This document shows, in pieces, positions 1-9,930 of a DNA stretch of 64,000 nucleotides. Numbering within the stretch: the stretch's first letter is position 1; each line of letters opens with the position of its first letter. Origin of the DNA: Pararhizobium sp. YC-54 (GTDB lineage: Bacteria; Pseudomonadota; Alphaproteobacteria; Rhizobiales; Rhizobiaceae); the NCBI RefSeq assembly GCF_025847205.1, contig NZ_JAOYTH010000003.1, forward strand, positions 310,001 through 374,000, in the 5' to 3' direction. A model generated the notes under the pieces. The model was not told the DNA's origin. It did not search any database and saw nothing but the letters and a program-made list of their open reading frames with translations. The position numbers were made by a program, and so were the translations under genes.

Positions 1-1384
<1,384 letters not shown>

Positions 1385-1385
1385 G

Positions 1386-2513
1386 TCAGCGGTCCTTCGG
1401 ATCGAGCGCATCGCGCAGGCCGTCGCCGGCAAAGTTCAGCGAGAACAGGGTGAGGACGAAGAAGATCGCCGGGAAGATCAGAAGCCACGGCGCCGACTGG
1501 ATGTTGTTGGCACCTTCGGCGATCAGCGCGCCCCAGCTTGTCAGCGGCGCCTGGACGCCGAGGCCGAGGAAGGAGAGGAAGCTTTCCAGCAGGATCACCT
1601 TCGGCACCACGACGGTGACGAAGACGACGACCGGGCCGATGGTGTTGGGGATGATGTGGCGGCGGATGATCTGCCAGTCGGTCAGCCCGAGCGCTTGCGC
1701 CGCACCGATGAACTCGCGCCGTTTCAAGGCCAATGTCTGGCCACGGACGATGCGCGCCATGTCCAGCCATTCCACCGCGCCGATGACGAGGAAGATCAGG
1801 ATGAACGAGCGGCCGAAGAACACGACGAGCACGACGACGAGAAAGACGAAAGGCAGCGAATAGAGGATTTCGACGAACCGCATCATGACATTGTCGATGC
1901 GGCCGCCGACATAGCCGGAGGTTGCGCCATAAAGCACGCCGATCGAGAGCGAAACGAGGCTGGCGAGCAAGCCAACGGCGATCGAGATCTGGCCGCCGAG
2001 CATGACGCGGGCCATCAGGTCGCGACCGTTCGAATCCGTGCCGAACAGGAAATATTCCCGCGAGACACTGCCGGTGAGCTTCAGCGTCTTGCCATCGTCT
2101 TCGGTCGCCAGCACCTGTGTGTTTTCGAATTCGTTGGCCCGGTCGAAATAGCGCGTAGCGCGCGGATCGATCGGCGTGTCGGAGGTCACGGTGGCCGTGA
2201 AGGTCTGGCCTTCGACGGCAAACTCCTTCAGCTCGACGCGTGCCCGCCCGGTAACGCCTTCCATCACGTCCTCAAGGCTGGATGCATCCGGCCGGGGTTC
2301 CAGGCTCGGCGGCACCGACACATAGGACGGAAACACCTGGTCATAGGTGTGGCTGATGAAGTAGGGGCCGAGAAACGAAAACAGGGTGATCAGCACCAGG
2401 GTGACGCAGCCGGCCATGGCGGCACGGTTGCGGCGGAAGCGCATGGTGGCGAGTTGAAACAGGCTCCTGCTTGCGGTTTCCGGCGGCAGTTCTGCGGTGA
2501 CGATATCAGTCAT
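1386..2513 (-). CDS. Oligopeptide ABC transporter permease, OppC type
   Basis: Inner-membrane permease of the oligopeptide importer, 375 aa. It has an N-terminal segment RFRRNRAAMAG and a first membrane helix at about residues 34-55. About 100 residues of soluble, presumably periplasmic, sequence follow before the FGTDSNGRDL motif and the cluster of membrane helices. The EAA loop reads AAQALGLTDWQIIRRHIIPN. OppC proteins are usually nearer 300 aa, so the segment between the first helix and FGTD is enlarged, as in YejE-like permeases. The start overlaps the 3' end of the upstream permease gene by 8 bp. The substrate cannot be read from the sequence. Confidence 0.92.
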   Translation of the reverse strand: MTDIVTAELPPETASRSLFQLATMRFRRNRAAMAGCVTLVLITLFSFLGPYFISHTYDQVFPSYVSVPPSLEPRPDASSLEDVMEGVTGRARVELKEFAVEGQTFTATVTSDTPIDPRATRYFDRANEFENTQVLATEDDGKTLKLTGSVSREYFLFGTDSNGRDLMARVMLGGQISIAVGLLASLVSLSIGVLYGATSGYVGGRIDNVMMRFVEILYSLPFVFLVVVLVVFFGRSFILIFLVIGAVEWLDMARIVRGQTLALKRREFIGAAQALGLTDWQIIRRHIIPNTIGPVVVFVTVVVPKVILLESFLSFLGLGVQAPLTSWGALIAEGANNIQSAPWLLIFPAIFFVLTLFSLNFAGDGLRDALDPKDR

Positions 2514-3429
2514 GGCGAACCCTCGGATCGAGAAGGCCGTAGAGAATATCGACCAGAAGATTGAAAACGATGACGAAGATGGCGATCAGCACCACGGTTC
2601 CCATCACCAGCGTGTAATCGCGGTTGATCGCACCGAGGACGAAATAGCGCCCGACGCCGGGAATGGTGAAGATCGTCTCGACAACCGCCGAGCCGGTCAA
2701 AAGTGCGGCTGCGGCGGGTGCCAGATAGGAGACGACCGGCAGCATGGCGGCGCGCATCGCATGGGTGATGACCACCGTGCGCGACGGCAGGCCGTAGGCG
2801 CGGGCCGTGCGGATATGGTCGGTGTGCAGCGCCTCGATCATCGAGCCGCGCGTCAGCCGGGCAAAGACCGCCAGCTGCGGCAAGGCGAGCGCGATCATCG
2901 GCAGGATCAGGAAGCGAAAGGAACCGTCGCCCCAGCTGCCGGCGGGAAGCCAGGCAAGCGTGATGGCAAAGATCAGCGTGAGGACCGGGCCGACCACGAA
3001 ATTGGGCACCGTGACGCCGACGGTCGAGACCGACATGATCATGAAATCGAGGAAACTGTTTTGCCTGAGCGCCGCGATGGTGCCGGCAAGCACGCCGCCG
3101 ACGAGAGCCAGCAAAAGCGCATAGAAACCAAGCTCCATCGAATAGGGCAGGCCCTTGCCGATCAGTTCGGCAACGGTGTTGTCCTTGTAGATGTAGCTGG
3201 GTCCGAAATCGCCGGTAACGGCATTGGTGATGTAGGTGAGGTACTGGTTCCAGAGCGGCTGGTCCAGATGATACGTCGCCATCAGGTTCGCCATGGTCTG
3301 CGGCGGCAGCGGACGTTCGAGATTGAAGGGGCCGCCGGGGGCGAACCGCATCAGGAAGAAGGAAATCGTGACGACGATAAACAGCGTCGGCACGGCGCTC
3401 GCAAGGCGGCGCAGGACAAAGGAGATCAT
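2506..3429 (-). CDS. Oligopeptide ABC transporter permease, OppB type
   Basis: Second membrane subunit of the importer, 307 aa. The start MISFVLRRLASAVPTL at 3429 is the canonical OppB beginning; a longer in-frame extension to 3474 would run into the intercistronic hairpin and is rejected. The protein has the usual first helix, the RFAPGGPF motif typical of OppB/DppB (about residues 30-40), several further membrane spans, and the cytoplasmic loop ARAYGLPSRTVVITHAMRAA that contacts the ATPase. It sits between the binding-protein gene and the OppC gene in a four-gene minus-strand operon. Confidence 0.93.
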   Translation of the reverse strand: MISFVLRRLASAVPTLFIVVTISFFLMRFAPGGPFNLERPLPPQTMANLMATYHLDQPLWNQYLTYITNAVTGDFGPSYIYKDNTVAELIGKGLPYSMELGFYALLLALVGGVLAGTIAALRQNSFLDFMIMSVSTVGVTVPNFVVGPVLTLIFAITLAWLPAGSWGDGSFRFLILPMIALALPQLAVFARLTRGSMIEALHTDHIRTARAYGLPSRTVVITHAMRAAMLPVVSYLAPAAAALLTGSAVVETIFTIPGVGRYFVLGAINRDYTLVMGTVVLIAIFVIVFNLLVDILYGLLDPRVRHD

Positions 3430-3442
3430 GGTTTTGCTCTCT

Positions 3443-3477
3443 GACGTGACGCGCGGCGGCCAAAGCCGCCGCACGTC
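3443..3477 (-). terminator. Intercistronic hairpin after the binding-protein gene
   Basis: A GC-rich inverted repeat (GCGGCGGC, loop CAAA, GCCGCCGC, extended by GACGTG/CACGTC) fills the gap between the solute-binding protein gene and the permease gene. There is no clean T run. Hairpins here commonly stabilise or attenuate the message so that the binding protein is made in excess over the membrane subunits. Confidence 0.5.
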
Positions 3478-3485
3478 AAAATCCG

Positions 3486-5084
3486 TTATTCGGAAACGCT
3501 CAGGAAGCGGCTGAGATGCGCGTTGACCGCGTTATCCTGCCAACCCTTCACCTTGTCGGACACCAGCCAGAGGTCAGCCTGGGTCAGGAACGGCGCGATC
3601 GGCTGTTCCTTCATCAAAAGCGCTTCGGCGTCATGAAGCAGCTTGGAGCGGACAGTCGGATCGACCTCCTCGTAGGACTTCTTCATCAGGGCGTCGAACT
3701 CGGGGTTCTCGAAGTGGCCGTAGTTGAAGGTCTTGTTCGAGGAGAGGCTCAGCGCCAGGAAGTTTTCGGCGTCGGCATAATCGGCAACCCAGCCGGCGCG
3801 GGCAACGTTGAACTTGCCGCCTTCCTGCAGGTAAGCATAGTGCGAGGAGACGTCGAGGTTGACCATCGATACCTTGGCACCGAACGTGTTCTTCCACATG
3901 TCGGCGACGGCGGTCGCAACACGCTCGTGGTTCGGGTTGGTGTTGTAGCGGATCTCGATGTTCAGCGGCTTGCCGCCTTCGCCGTAGCCGGCTTCCTTCA
4001 TCAGCTTGAGCGCCTCGTCTTCGCGGTCGAGCTGCGACTTGTCGGCGAAATCGGCCTTTGCCGGATCGCCGTAGCTGGCCATGCCCGGAGGCACCATCGA
4101 GTAGGACGGCAGCTGCGAGCCCGAGTAGATTTCCTTGGCGAGGAAGTCGCGATCGACGGCCATGGAGAGCGCCCGGCGAACGCGGACGTCGCTATAGGGC
4201 TCCTGGCGGGTGTCGAAGGCATAGTAGTAGGTCGCCAGCGTCGGCGACACATGCACCTGCTCGCCGTGGGACGCGCGCAGGCGCTCCAGCTGGTCGGCCG
4301 AGAAATTGTAGGCGAGGTCCATTTCCTTGGCCTCGAAACGCCGCACGGACGCTGCCTGGTCGTCGATCGGGTAGAAGATTACCTTGTCGATCTTGACGTT
4401 GGCGGCATCCCAGTAGGACGGGTTCTTTTCAGTCGTCAGGCTGTCGTTCGGCGTATGGGCGACGAGCTTGTAGGCACCGTTCGAGACCATGACGCCCGGC
4501 TTGACGAAATCGGCGCCGTTCTTTTCGACGCTTGCCTTGGAAACCGGCAGGGCCGTCTGGTGCGCGAGCAGTTCCAGGAAGAAGGGGGTCTGGCGTTCAA
4601 GGGTGATTTCAAGCGTTTTTTCGTCGATGGCCTTCAAGCCTAGCTGATCGACGGGAACCTCGCCCTTGTTGACCTTTTCGGCGTTCTTGATCGGGAAAAG
4701 GATGTTGGCATAGCCCGCTGCCGTCTTCGGATCTTCAACGCGCTGGAGGGAGAAGACGAAGTCCTCGGCGGTGACCGGCGATCCATCCGACCACTTGGCA
4801 TCAGCGCGAAGCTTGAAGGTGTAAACGAGACCATCGTCTGAGAGATCCCAGGTTTCGGCAGCTCCCGGCACGACCTTGCCGGCCGCATCATAGATGGTCA
4901 GGCCCTCATAAAGGTCCTTCAGAATGAACTCTTCGATGTTGATCGAGGTGTGGGCCTGGTCGAGCGTCTGCGGCTCGCCGGCATTGCCACGGTGCAGCAC
5001 GGTTTCCGCGAGCGCGGGGCTCGCGCCGATGAGAATTGATCCAAGCAGCATTGCTGTGCGGAGGTTGATTTTTGCCAATGTCAT
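3486..5084 (-). CDS. Oligopeptide ABC transporter substrate-binding protein, OppA family
   Basis: Periplasmic solute-binding protein of 532 aa that delivers peptides to the permease pair. The start at 5084 is chosen because GGAGAAC lies just upstream and because the protein then begins with a clean signal peptide (MTLAKINLRTAML..., cleavage probably after ASPALA, about residue 27). A 23-residue longer frame lacks these features. The mature protein starts with the family pattern GNAGEPQTLDQ and DLYEGLTIYD, and carries the family 5 motif WSDGSPVTAEDFVFS. It is the first gene of the minus-strand operon. OppA/MppA-like specificity (peptides) is inferred from family only. Confidence 0.92.
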   Translation of the reverse strand: MTLAKINLRTAMLLGSILIGASPALAETVLHRGNAGEPQTLDQAHTSINIEEFILKDLYEGLTIYDAAGKVVPGAAETWDLSDDGLVYTFKLRADAKWSDGSPVTAEDFVFSLQRVEDPKTAAGYANILFPIKNAEKVNKGEVPVDQLGLKAIDEKTLEITLERQTPFFLELLAHQTALPVSKASVEKNGADFVKPGVMVSNGAYKLVAHTPNDSLTTEKNPSYWDAANVKIDKVIFYPIDDQAASVRRFEAKEMDLAYNFSADQLERLRASHGEQVHVSPTLATYYYAFDTRQEPYSDVRVRRALSMAVDRDFLAKEIYSGSQLPSYSMVPPGMASYGDPAKADFADKSQLDREDEALKLMKEAGYGEGGKPLNIEIRYNTNPNHERVATAVADMWKNTFGAKVSMVNLDVSSHYAYLQEGGKFNVARAGWVADYADAENFLALSLSSNKTFNYGHFENPEFDALMKKSYEEVDPTVRSKLLHDAEALLMKEQPIAPFLTQADLWLVSDKVKGWQDNAVNAHLSRFLSVSE

Positions 5085-5735
5085 TTTTTGTTCTCCTTCC
5101 CCTCTTTTAGGTTGTGAAGCGGCGAGAGAATGCCAATTTTCCGGCAAAGGCAAGGCTATTTATACCGCCCCAAACGCCGCGCTGTCGCTGACGGACAAGT
5201 ATCTATAGCGCTTCGGTTGCATTTCAATCACGTCGTTTTCTGGCAAATTTGCGTCCTATGAAATGCCATTGCGGAAGGGCATCCGTGCCAATTACGCAAG
5301 TTCGCGTATTATTTCAGGCAGTTTACGTAATATGTATTCTCAGGTTGCCGTTCTATGGAAACGAACTTGCAACCGCCTTCCTTGCCGCTGCAAAAGGACC
5401 ATGACGGCGCGCGCCGGAACGTAACGGGTACAGTAACCAAGTAATCAACTTCTGATTGTGCTTGATGATTTGCCAAAAAAATGCAGGATAATTTGTCCAC
5501 AACGTCCCTCCTGTAACGTTTCCGGCCGCCCGGGGTTGTCATTTGCGGCGCAGTGCCCGGTTGCCAAACCCGGATCATCAATTATGGTGCAGGCAAATCC
5601 GCCCCCAACATTCGCCAGGAGGCCTGGTCGCGATACCGGTTGGCTTTTGTAGGGAGCACTTCTGCTCAAGCGGAGAATAAGACGCGCCACCATGATCAGG
5701 ACCGGTGGCGCCGAGACAACGGGAGACTTCTGACG
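5085..5735. other. Intergenic region between divergent oligopeptide-transport and aldolase operons
   Basis: About 650 bp separating the peptide-transport operon (minus) from the aldolase gene (plus). It must hold both promoters. Reading frames here are short, cross-strand and unrecognisable. The part at 5215-5345 is markedly AT-richer than its surroundings. I see no RNA gene and no convincing named operator. Confidence 0.5.
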
Positions 5736-6782
5736 ATGGCATTGATCACCTTGCGGCAGCTTTTGGACCACGCCGCTGAAAACAACTACGCGCTACCCGC
5801 CTTCAATGTGAACAATCTGGAATATATTCAGGCTGTCATGCGCGCCGCCGATGCCACGGATTCTCCTGTCATCCTGCAGGCAAGCCGCGGTGCACGCGCC
5901 TATGCCGGCGATGCCTTCCTGCGTCATCTGATCCTCGGGGCCACGGAAGAATATCCGCATATCCCGGTCTGCTTGCATCTCGACCATGGCGACCAGCCCT
6001 CGACCTGCATTTCGGCGATCACCAACGGCTTTACCTCTGTCATGATGGACGGCTCTCTGCTGGCCGACGGCAAGTCGATCGCAAGCTACGAATATAATGT
6101 CGGCGTCACCGCCGAAGTCGTAAAGATCGCCCATGCCGCCGGCGTTTCCGTCGAAGGCGAGCTCGGCTGTCTCGGCAACCTGGAAACGGGCGCCGGCGAA
6201 AAGGAAGACGGCCACGGCTTCGAAGGCAAGCTGTCGCGCGAGGAACTGCTGACCGACCCGGAACAGGCCTTCGATTTCGTCGAAAAGACCGGGGTCGATG
6301 CGCTGGCCGTCGCCATCGGTACGAGCCACGGTGCCTACAAGTTCACCCGCGCGCCGGATGGTGACATCCTCTCGATCGAGACCATCGCCAAGATTCACAA
6401 GCGCCTGCCGAACACCCATATGGTCATGCATGGGTCATCGTCGGTGCCGCAGGACCTGCAGGACCTGTTCAACGAATTCGGCGGCAAGATGAAGCAGACC
6501 TGGGGCGTGCCCGTCCACGAAATCCAGAAGGCTATCCCGCTCGGCGTCCGCAAGGTCAATATCGATACGGATCTGCGGCTGGCCTTCACCGGCGAAATCC
6601 GCAAGCATCACCTGCAGAACCCCGACAATTTCGACCCGCGCAACTACCTGAAGCCGGCGACCGCCCACATGGTCGAAGTCTGCAAGGAGCGCTTCATTGC
6701 CTTCAACGCAGCAGGCCAGGCATCGAAAATTCGCGTCAAGCGTCTGCCCGATATGGCAAAGGCCTATTCAAAGGCCGCCTGA
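5736..6782 (+). CDS. fba: Class II fructose-bisphosphate aldolase
   Basis: Reversible cleavage of fructose 1,6-bisphosphate to dihydroxyacetone phosphate and glyceraldehyde 3-phosphate, in the cytoplasm. The protein is 348 aa, typical of the Calvin-cycle-type (CbbA/Fba) class II subgroup. Visible motifs are [10 protein letters not shown] at the N-terminus, the zinc-binding HLDHG (about residue 80), VEGELGCLG and MHGSSSVP with a further zinc-ligand histidine, and VNIDTDLR near the C-terminus. The ATG at 5736 is chosen because family members start [13 protein letters not shown]; the frame is open further upstream but that sequence is unlike the family. Followed by gluconate-metabolism genes. 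Confidence 0.93.
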   Translation: MALITLRQLLDHAAENNYALPAFNVNNLEYIQAVMRAADATDSPVILQASRGARAYAGDAFLRHLILGATEEYPHIPVCLHLDHGDQPSTCISAITNGFTSVMMDGSLLADGKSIASYEYNVGVTAEVVKIAHAAGVSVEGELGCLGNLETGAGEKEDGHGFEGKLSREELLTDPEQAFDFVEKTGVDALAVAIGTSHGAYKFTRAPDGDILSIETIAKIHKRLPNTHMVMHGSSSVPQDLQDLFNEFGGKMKQTWGVPVHEIQKAIPLGVRKVNIDTDLRLAFTGEIRKHHLQNPDNFDPRNYLKPATAHMVEVCKERFIAFNAAGQASKIRVKRLPDMAKAYSKAA

Positions 6783-6790
6783 GGACGCAT

Positions 6791-6815
6791 TGTGGCGGGA
6801 AGATTTCCCGCCACA
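6791..6815 (+). terminator. Hairpin between aldolase and gluconate dehydrogenase genes
   Basis: Perfect 11-bp inverted repeat (TGTGGCGGGAA, 3-nt loop, TTCCCGCCACA) starting 9 bp after the aldolase stop. No T run follows, so it may be an mRNA-stabilising or partial-termination structure inside a transcript instead of a full terminator. Confidence 0.5.
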
Positions 6816-6836
6816 TCCGGCTTCGAGGGCAATTGC

Positions 6837-7604
6837 ATGAGCTTTCCGCTGTTTGACCTGACCGGCCGGCGCGCCCTGATCACCGGTTCAAGCCAGGGTA
6901 TCGGGTTTGCCCTGACGGAAGGCCTCGCTGCCCACGGCGCCGAGGTCGTCGTCAACGGCCGTGATGTTGATAAGGTCGAAGCGGCCGTCTCTGCCCTCAG
7001 GGACAGCGGCCATATTGCCAATGCTGCGGCCTTCGATGTGACCAGCAGCAACGCTGCTGCCGAAGCTGTTGCCGTCATCGAGAGCGAAATCGGCGCGATC
7101 GATATCTTGGTCAACAATGCCGGCATGCAGTTCCGTTCGCCGCTGGAAGATTTCCCGGCCGACAAATGGGAACAGCTGCTGGCAACGAATATCTCCAGCG
7201 TCTTTTATGTCAGCCAGGCCGTTGCCCGCTTCATGATCGGCCGGGGCCGGGGCAAGATCGTCAACATCGCCTCGGTCCAGAGCGAGCTCGCCCGCCCCGG
7301 CATCGCGCCCTACACGGCGACGAAGGGCGCGGTCCGCAATCTCACCCGTGGCATGTGCGCCGACTGGGCCCGGTACGGTTTGCAGATCAATGCGATCGCG
7401 CCCGGCTATTTCAGGACGCCGCTCAATCAGGCGCTGATCGACAATCCGGAGTTTTCCGACTGGCTGGAAAAGCGCACACCCGCAGCGCGCTGGGGAAATG
7501 TCGAAGAGCTGGTCGGCTCGGCGGTGTTTCTGGCAAGCAACGCTTCTTCCTTTGTGAATGGACACACGCTCTATGTCGATGGCGGGATCACAACCTCTCT
7601 TTGA
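6837..7604 (+). CDS. idnO: SDR-family gluconate 5-dehydrogenase
   Basis: Short-chain dehydrogenase of 255 aa, most like gluconate 5-dehydrogenases that interconvert D-gluconate and 5-keto-D-gluconate with NAD(P). It shows the cofactor motif GSSQGIG (about residues 17-23), NNAG, the catalytic serine in IASVQS and the YTATK active-site pair, and the C-terminal GHTLYVDGG signature of this subgroup. The ATG at 6837 is preferred over an upstream in-frame start that lies within the hairpin. Its 3' end overlaps the gluconokinase reading frame, which supports a gluconate/idonate role. Exact substrate is inferred. Confidence 0.8.
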   Translation: MSFPLFDLTGRRALITGSSQGIGFALTEGLAAHGAEVVVNGRDVDKVEAAVSALRDSGHIANAAAFDVTSSNAAAEAVAVIESEIGAIDILVNNAGMQFRSPLEDFPADKWEQLLATNISSVFYVSQAVARFMIGRGRGKIVNIASVQSELARPGIAPYTATKGAVRNLTRGMCADWARYGLQINAIAPGYFRTPLNQALIDNPEFSDWLEKRTPAARWGNVEELVGSAVFLASNASSFVNGHTLYVDGGITTSL

Positions 7605-8124
7605 AAATGCGGGCCTGCCGGTGATCGTCATGGGCGTCAGCGGCTGCGGCAAGACCTCGGTCGGCGAACGGCTGGCGGAAGCGCTGAACTGCCGGTTCAT
7701 CGAGGGCGACAGCCTGCATCCACCTGCCAATATCGAGAGAATGTCGGCCGGCATTCCGCTGACCGACGACGACCGCTGGCCGTGGCTCGACATTATTGGC
7801 GGGCTGATCGGCGACAGAGTCGCTCGCGGCGAGCGGATCATCGTATCCTGCTCGGCATTGAAGAAAATCTATCGCGACCGGTTGCGGGCAGCGGCGGGCG
7901 GCCGTCTGGCCTTCGTTTTCCTGGAAGGCTCTCGCGCCGTCTTCGAGAAACGGATGCGGGCCCGCGCCGGTCATTTCATGCCGGCATCGCTGCTCGACAG
8001 CCAGTTCGCCACGCTGGAGCCACCGGCAGGCGAGCCTGACGTGGTGACCGTCGATGTCGACCTGCCCCTTGCTTCCATCGTCGAGAAAGCCCTGGCCGGA
8101 CTCAAAGATTTTCCGGCGCGCTGA
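7579..8124 (+). CDS. gntK: Gluconokinase
   Basis: Phosphorylates D-gluconate to 6-phosphogluconate with ATP, feeding the Entner-Doudoroff and pentose phosphate routes. About 181 aa, the usual size of the small GntK P-loop kinase. Walker A is GVSGCGKT near the N-terminus; the family motifs EGDSLHPPANIERMSAGIPLTDDDR and SCSALKKIYRDRLR are clear. The coding region overlaps the end of the dehydrogenase gene in another frame. ATGs at 7558, 7573 and 7579 are all possible; 7579 gives the most family-like N-terminus. Overlap implies translational coupling with the dehydrogenase. Confidence 0.88.
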   Translation: MAGSQPLFENAGLPVIVMGVSGCGKTSVGERLAEALNCRFIEGDSLHPPANIERMSAGIPLTDDDRWPWLDIIGGLIGDRVARGERIIVSCSALKKIYRDRLRAAAGGRLAFVFLEGSRAVFEKRMRARAGHFMPASLLDSQFATLEPPAGEPDVVTVDVDLPLASIVEKALAGLKDFPAR

Positions 8125-8220
8125 GGCGCGGCACAGCAAAAGTGCTTTACAACACTGCCTGCCTTTGATCTGTCAGGCGGCGGGACTGCAAGGGCACTGG
8201 ATTTCAAGGGAAGAGGAAAC

Positions 8221-9060
8221 ATGAAACTTTTGCGCTACGGGCCGATCGGCTCTGAAAAGCCGGGCGTTCTCGACAGGGATGGCCAGATCAGAGATCTCAG
8301 CGGCGTCATCGCCGATGTCGGCGGCGACGCGATCAGCGACATGGGCTGGGCGAAGGGCCTCGACATCGGCAGCCTGCCCTTCGTCGGCGGCAGCCCGCGC
8401 CTTGGCGCCTGCGTTGCTGGCACCGGCAAATTCATCTGCATCGGCCTGAACTACGCCGACCACGCCGCCGAAACCGGCGCCGCGGTTCCACCGGAGCCGG
8501 TGATTTTCATGAAGGCGACCTCGGCCATTGCCGGTCCGAACGATGACATCCTCATTCCGCGCGGGTCGGAAGCGACCGACTGGGAAGTCGAGCTGGGGGT
8601 GGTTATCGGCAAAAAAGCCAAATACGTTTCCGAAGCAGACGCACTGGAGCATGTCGCCGGCTATTGCGTCATCAATGACGTTTCCGAGCGCGATTTCCAG
8701 ACCAAGCGTGCCGGCCAGTGGACGAAGGGCAAGTCCTGCGACACCTTTGGCCCGACGGGCCCCTGGCTGGTCACCAGGGACGAAGTCGCCGACCCGCAGA
8801 ACCTCAAGATGTGGCTGACCGTCAACGGCGTCAGCAAGCAGAACGGGTCATCGAAGACCATGGTCTACGGTGTTGCGCACGTCGTCAGCTATCTCAGCCA
8901 GTTCATGACCCTGCACCCCGGCGATATCATCTCCACGGGAACGCCGCCCGGCGTCGGCATGGCCTTCAAGCCGCCGCAATATCTCAAGGCCGGCGATGTC
9001 GTCGAGCTCGGGATCGAGGGCCTGGGAACGCAGAAGCAGACCTTCGTCGCCGACGTTTGA
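8221..9060 (+). CDS. Fumarylacetoacetate hydrolase family protein
   Basis: 279 aa with the FAH fold. It has the metal-binding GLNYADHAAE motif (about residues 76-85), EVELGVVIGKK with two acidic ligands, YCVINDVSERDFQ, and GDIISTGTPPGVGMAF near the end. These enzymes hydrolyse or isomerise C-C bonds of 2,4-dioxo acids. The nearest named types are 2,4-diketo-3-deoxy-L-fuconate hydrolase, ureidoglycolate lyase and HHDD isomerase. A GAGG ribosome-binding site precedes the ATG. Lying next to gluconate genes, a sugar-acid role is plausible, but the substrate cannot be decided from sequence. Confidence 0.85.
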   Translation: MKLLRYGPIGSEKPGVLDRDGQIRDLSGVIADVGGDAISDMGWAKGLDIGSLPFVGGSPRLGACVAGTGKFICIGLNYADHAAETGAAVPPEPVIFMKATSAIAGPNDDILIPRGSEATDWEVELGVVIGKKAKYVSEADALEHVAGYCVINDVSERDFQTKRAGQWTKGKSCDTFGPTGPWLVTRDEVADPQNLKMWLTVNGVSKQNGSSKTMVYGVAHVVSYLSQFMTLHPGDIISTGTPPGVGMAFKPPQYLKAGDVVELGIEGLGTQKQTFVADV

Positions 9061-9081
9061 TGGCTGCCGTAAATTCGATGA

Positions 9082-9110
9082 GGGCGCGGTTCGGTATCGC
9101 GCCCTTTTTC
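9082..9110 (+). terminator. Rho-independent terminator after the FAH-family gene
   Basis: GGGCGCG stem, nine-base loop, CGCGCCC, then TTTTTC. It lies between the plus-strand FAH-family gene and the minus-strand phnF gene. Confidence 0.8.
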
Positions 9111-9116
9111 ATGCGC

Positions 9117-9854
9117 TCAGGTTTCGATCTTCAGCTTGACGCGATCGGCGGCAAAGCGGGTCCGCGAAAATTGGACCGGCACACCCTCCGGGTCGGCATT
9201 GATGGCAGTCGCCTCGATGACGATGGCGCCGGGCGAAAGCCGGAGCAATGCCAGTTCGCCGGCATCGGCGTGGCGTGCGACAAGCTCTGTGGAGATGCGC
9301 ACATAATCCGCCAGACCCTGCGCTGCGAAGGCCTTTGTGATCGAGCGCAACCGTTCAAACTCTTCGGCCATGGCCGGAAACCGGCTTTGCGGGAAAAAGC
9401 TGGTGGAACAGGAAACGGGCCGCCCATCGGCACTGCTGACCAGATCGAGCTGGATGCAGAGGGCGCCGGGATCGATTTTCAATCCCTTTGCGACGTCGCC
9501 CGCAACCGGCACTGTCGCCTTGGCCAGCAGCCTTGCCTCTGTCTCGCGGGCCTGATCTCCAAGCCCCTGTGAAAACCGTGTACGCCGTGAAATCGGAAAA
9601 CTCAGCCGTTCCTTGCGCTGGATCATCGTGCCCCGGCCCTGGATCGCCTGGACCAGACCTTCATTCGCCAGCGCGGCCAGGGCGCTGCGCACCGTGTGGC
9701 GGTTGACACCGAATTGTCCGGCAAGCACGGTTTCCGGCGGCACCATGCCCGTTTGATCGTAGTCGCCATTGCTGATCGACAGCCGGATAAGATCAGCGAT
9801 CTGACGCCAGAGGGCGACGCCGGTTTGGCGCTCGACCGCTTTTTTCGCATTCAT
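9117..9854 (-). CDS. phnF: GntR/HutC-family phosphonate utilisation regulator PhnF
   Basis: 245 aa transcription factor expected to control the adjacent phn operon. The N-terminus (about residues 10-80) is a GntR winged helix-turn-helix, with VLAGQFGVNRHTVRSALAAL as the recognition region. The rest is a UTRA effector-binding domain, including the conserved PVSCSTSFFP segment. It is divergently transcribed from phnG across a 76-bp gap that holds an inverted-repeat operator candidate, the usual arrangement for autoregulation and control of phn genes. Confidence 0.9.
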   Translation of the reverse strand: MNAKKAVERQTGVALWRQIADLIRLSISNGDYDQTGMVPPETVLAGQFGVNRHTVRSALAALANEGLVQAIQGRGTMIQRKERLSFPISRRTRFSQGLGDQARETEARLLAKATVPVAGDVAKGLKIDPGALCIQLDLVSSADGRPVSCSTSFFPQSRFPAMAEEFERLRSITKAFAAQGLADYVRISTELVARHADAGELALLRLSPGAIVIEATAINADPEGVPVQFSRTRFAADRVKLKIET

Positions 9855-9900
9855 GTCACAAGCCCGTCATGTGGAGGTCTTAAAAGCTGAATATCAGATG

Positions 9901-9923
9901 TATAGTTGTCTATATTAATAGAC
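9901..9923. promoter_or_regulatory. Candidate PhnF operator
   Basis: Two overlapping inverted repeats in the phnF-phnG gap: TATAG-TTGT-CTATA (9901-9914) and GTCTAT-ATTA-ATAGAC (9908-9923). HutC-subfamily GntR regulators bind AT-rich palindromes built on TATAGAC-like half sites, which matches. Binding by this PhnF is inferred. Confidence 0.55.
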
Positions 9924-9930
9924 ATTTCGG

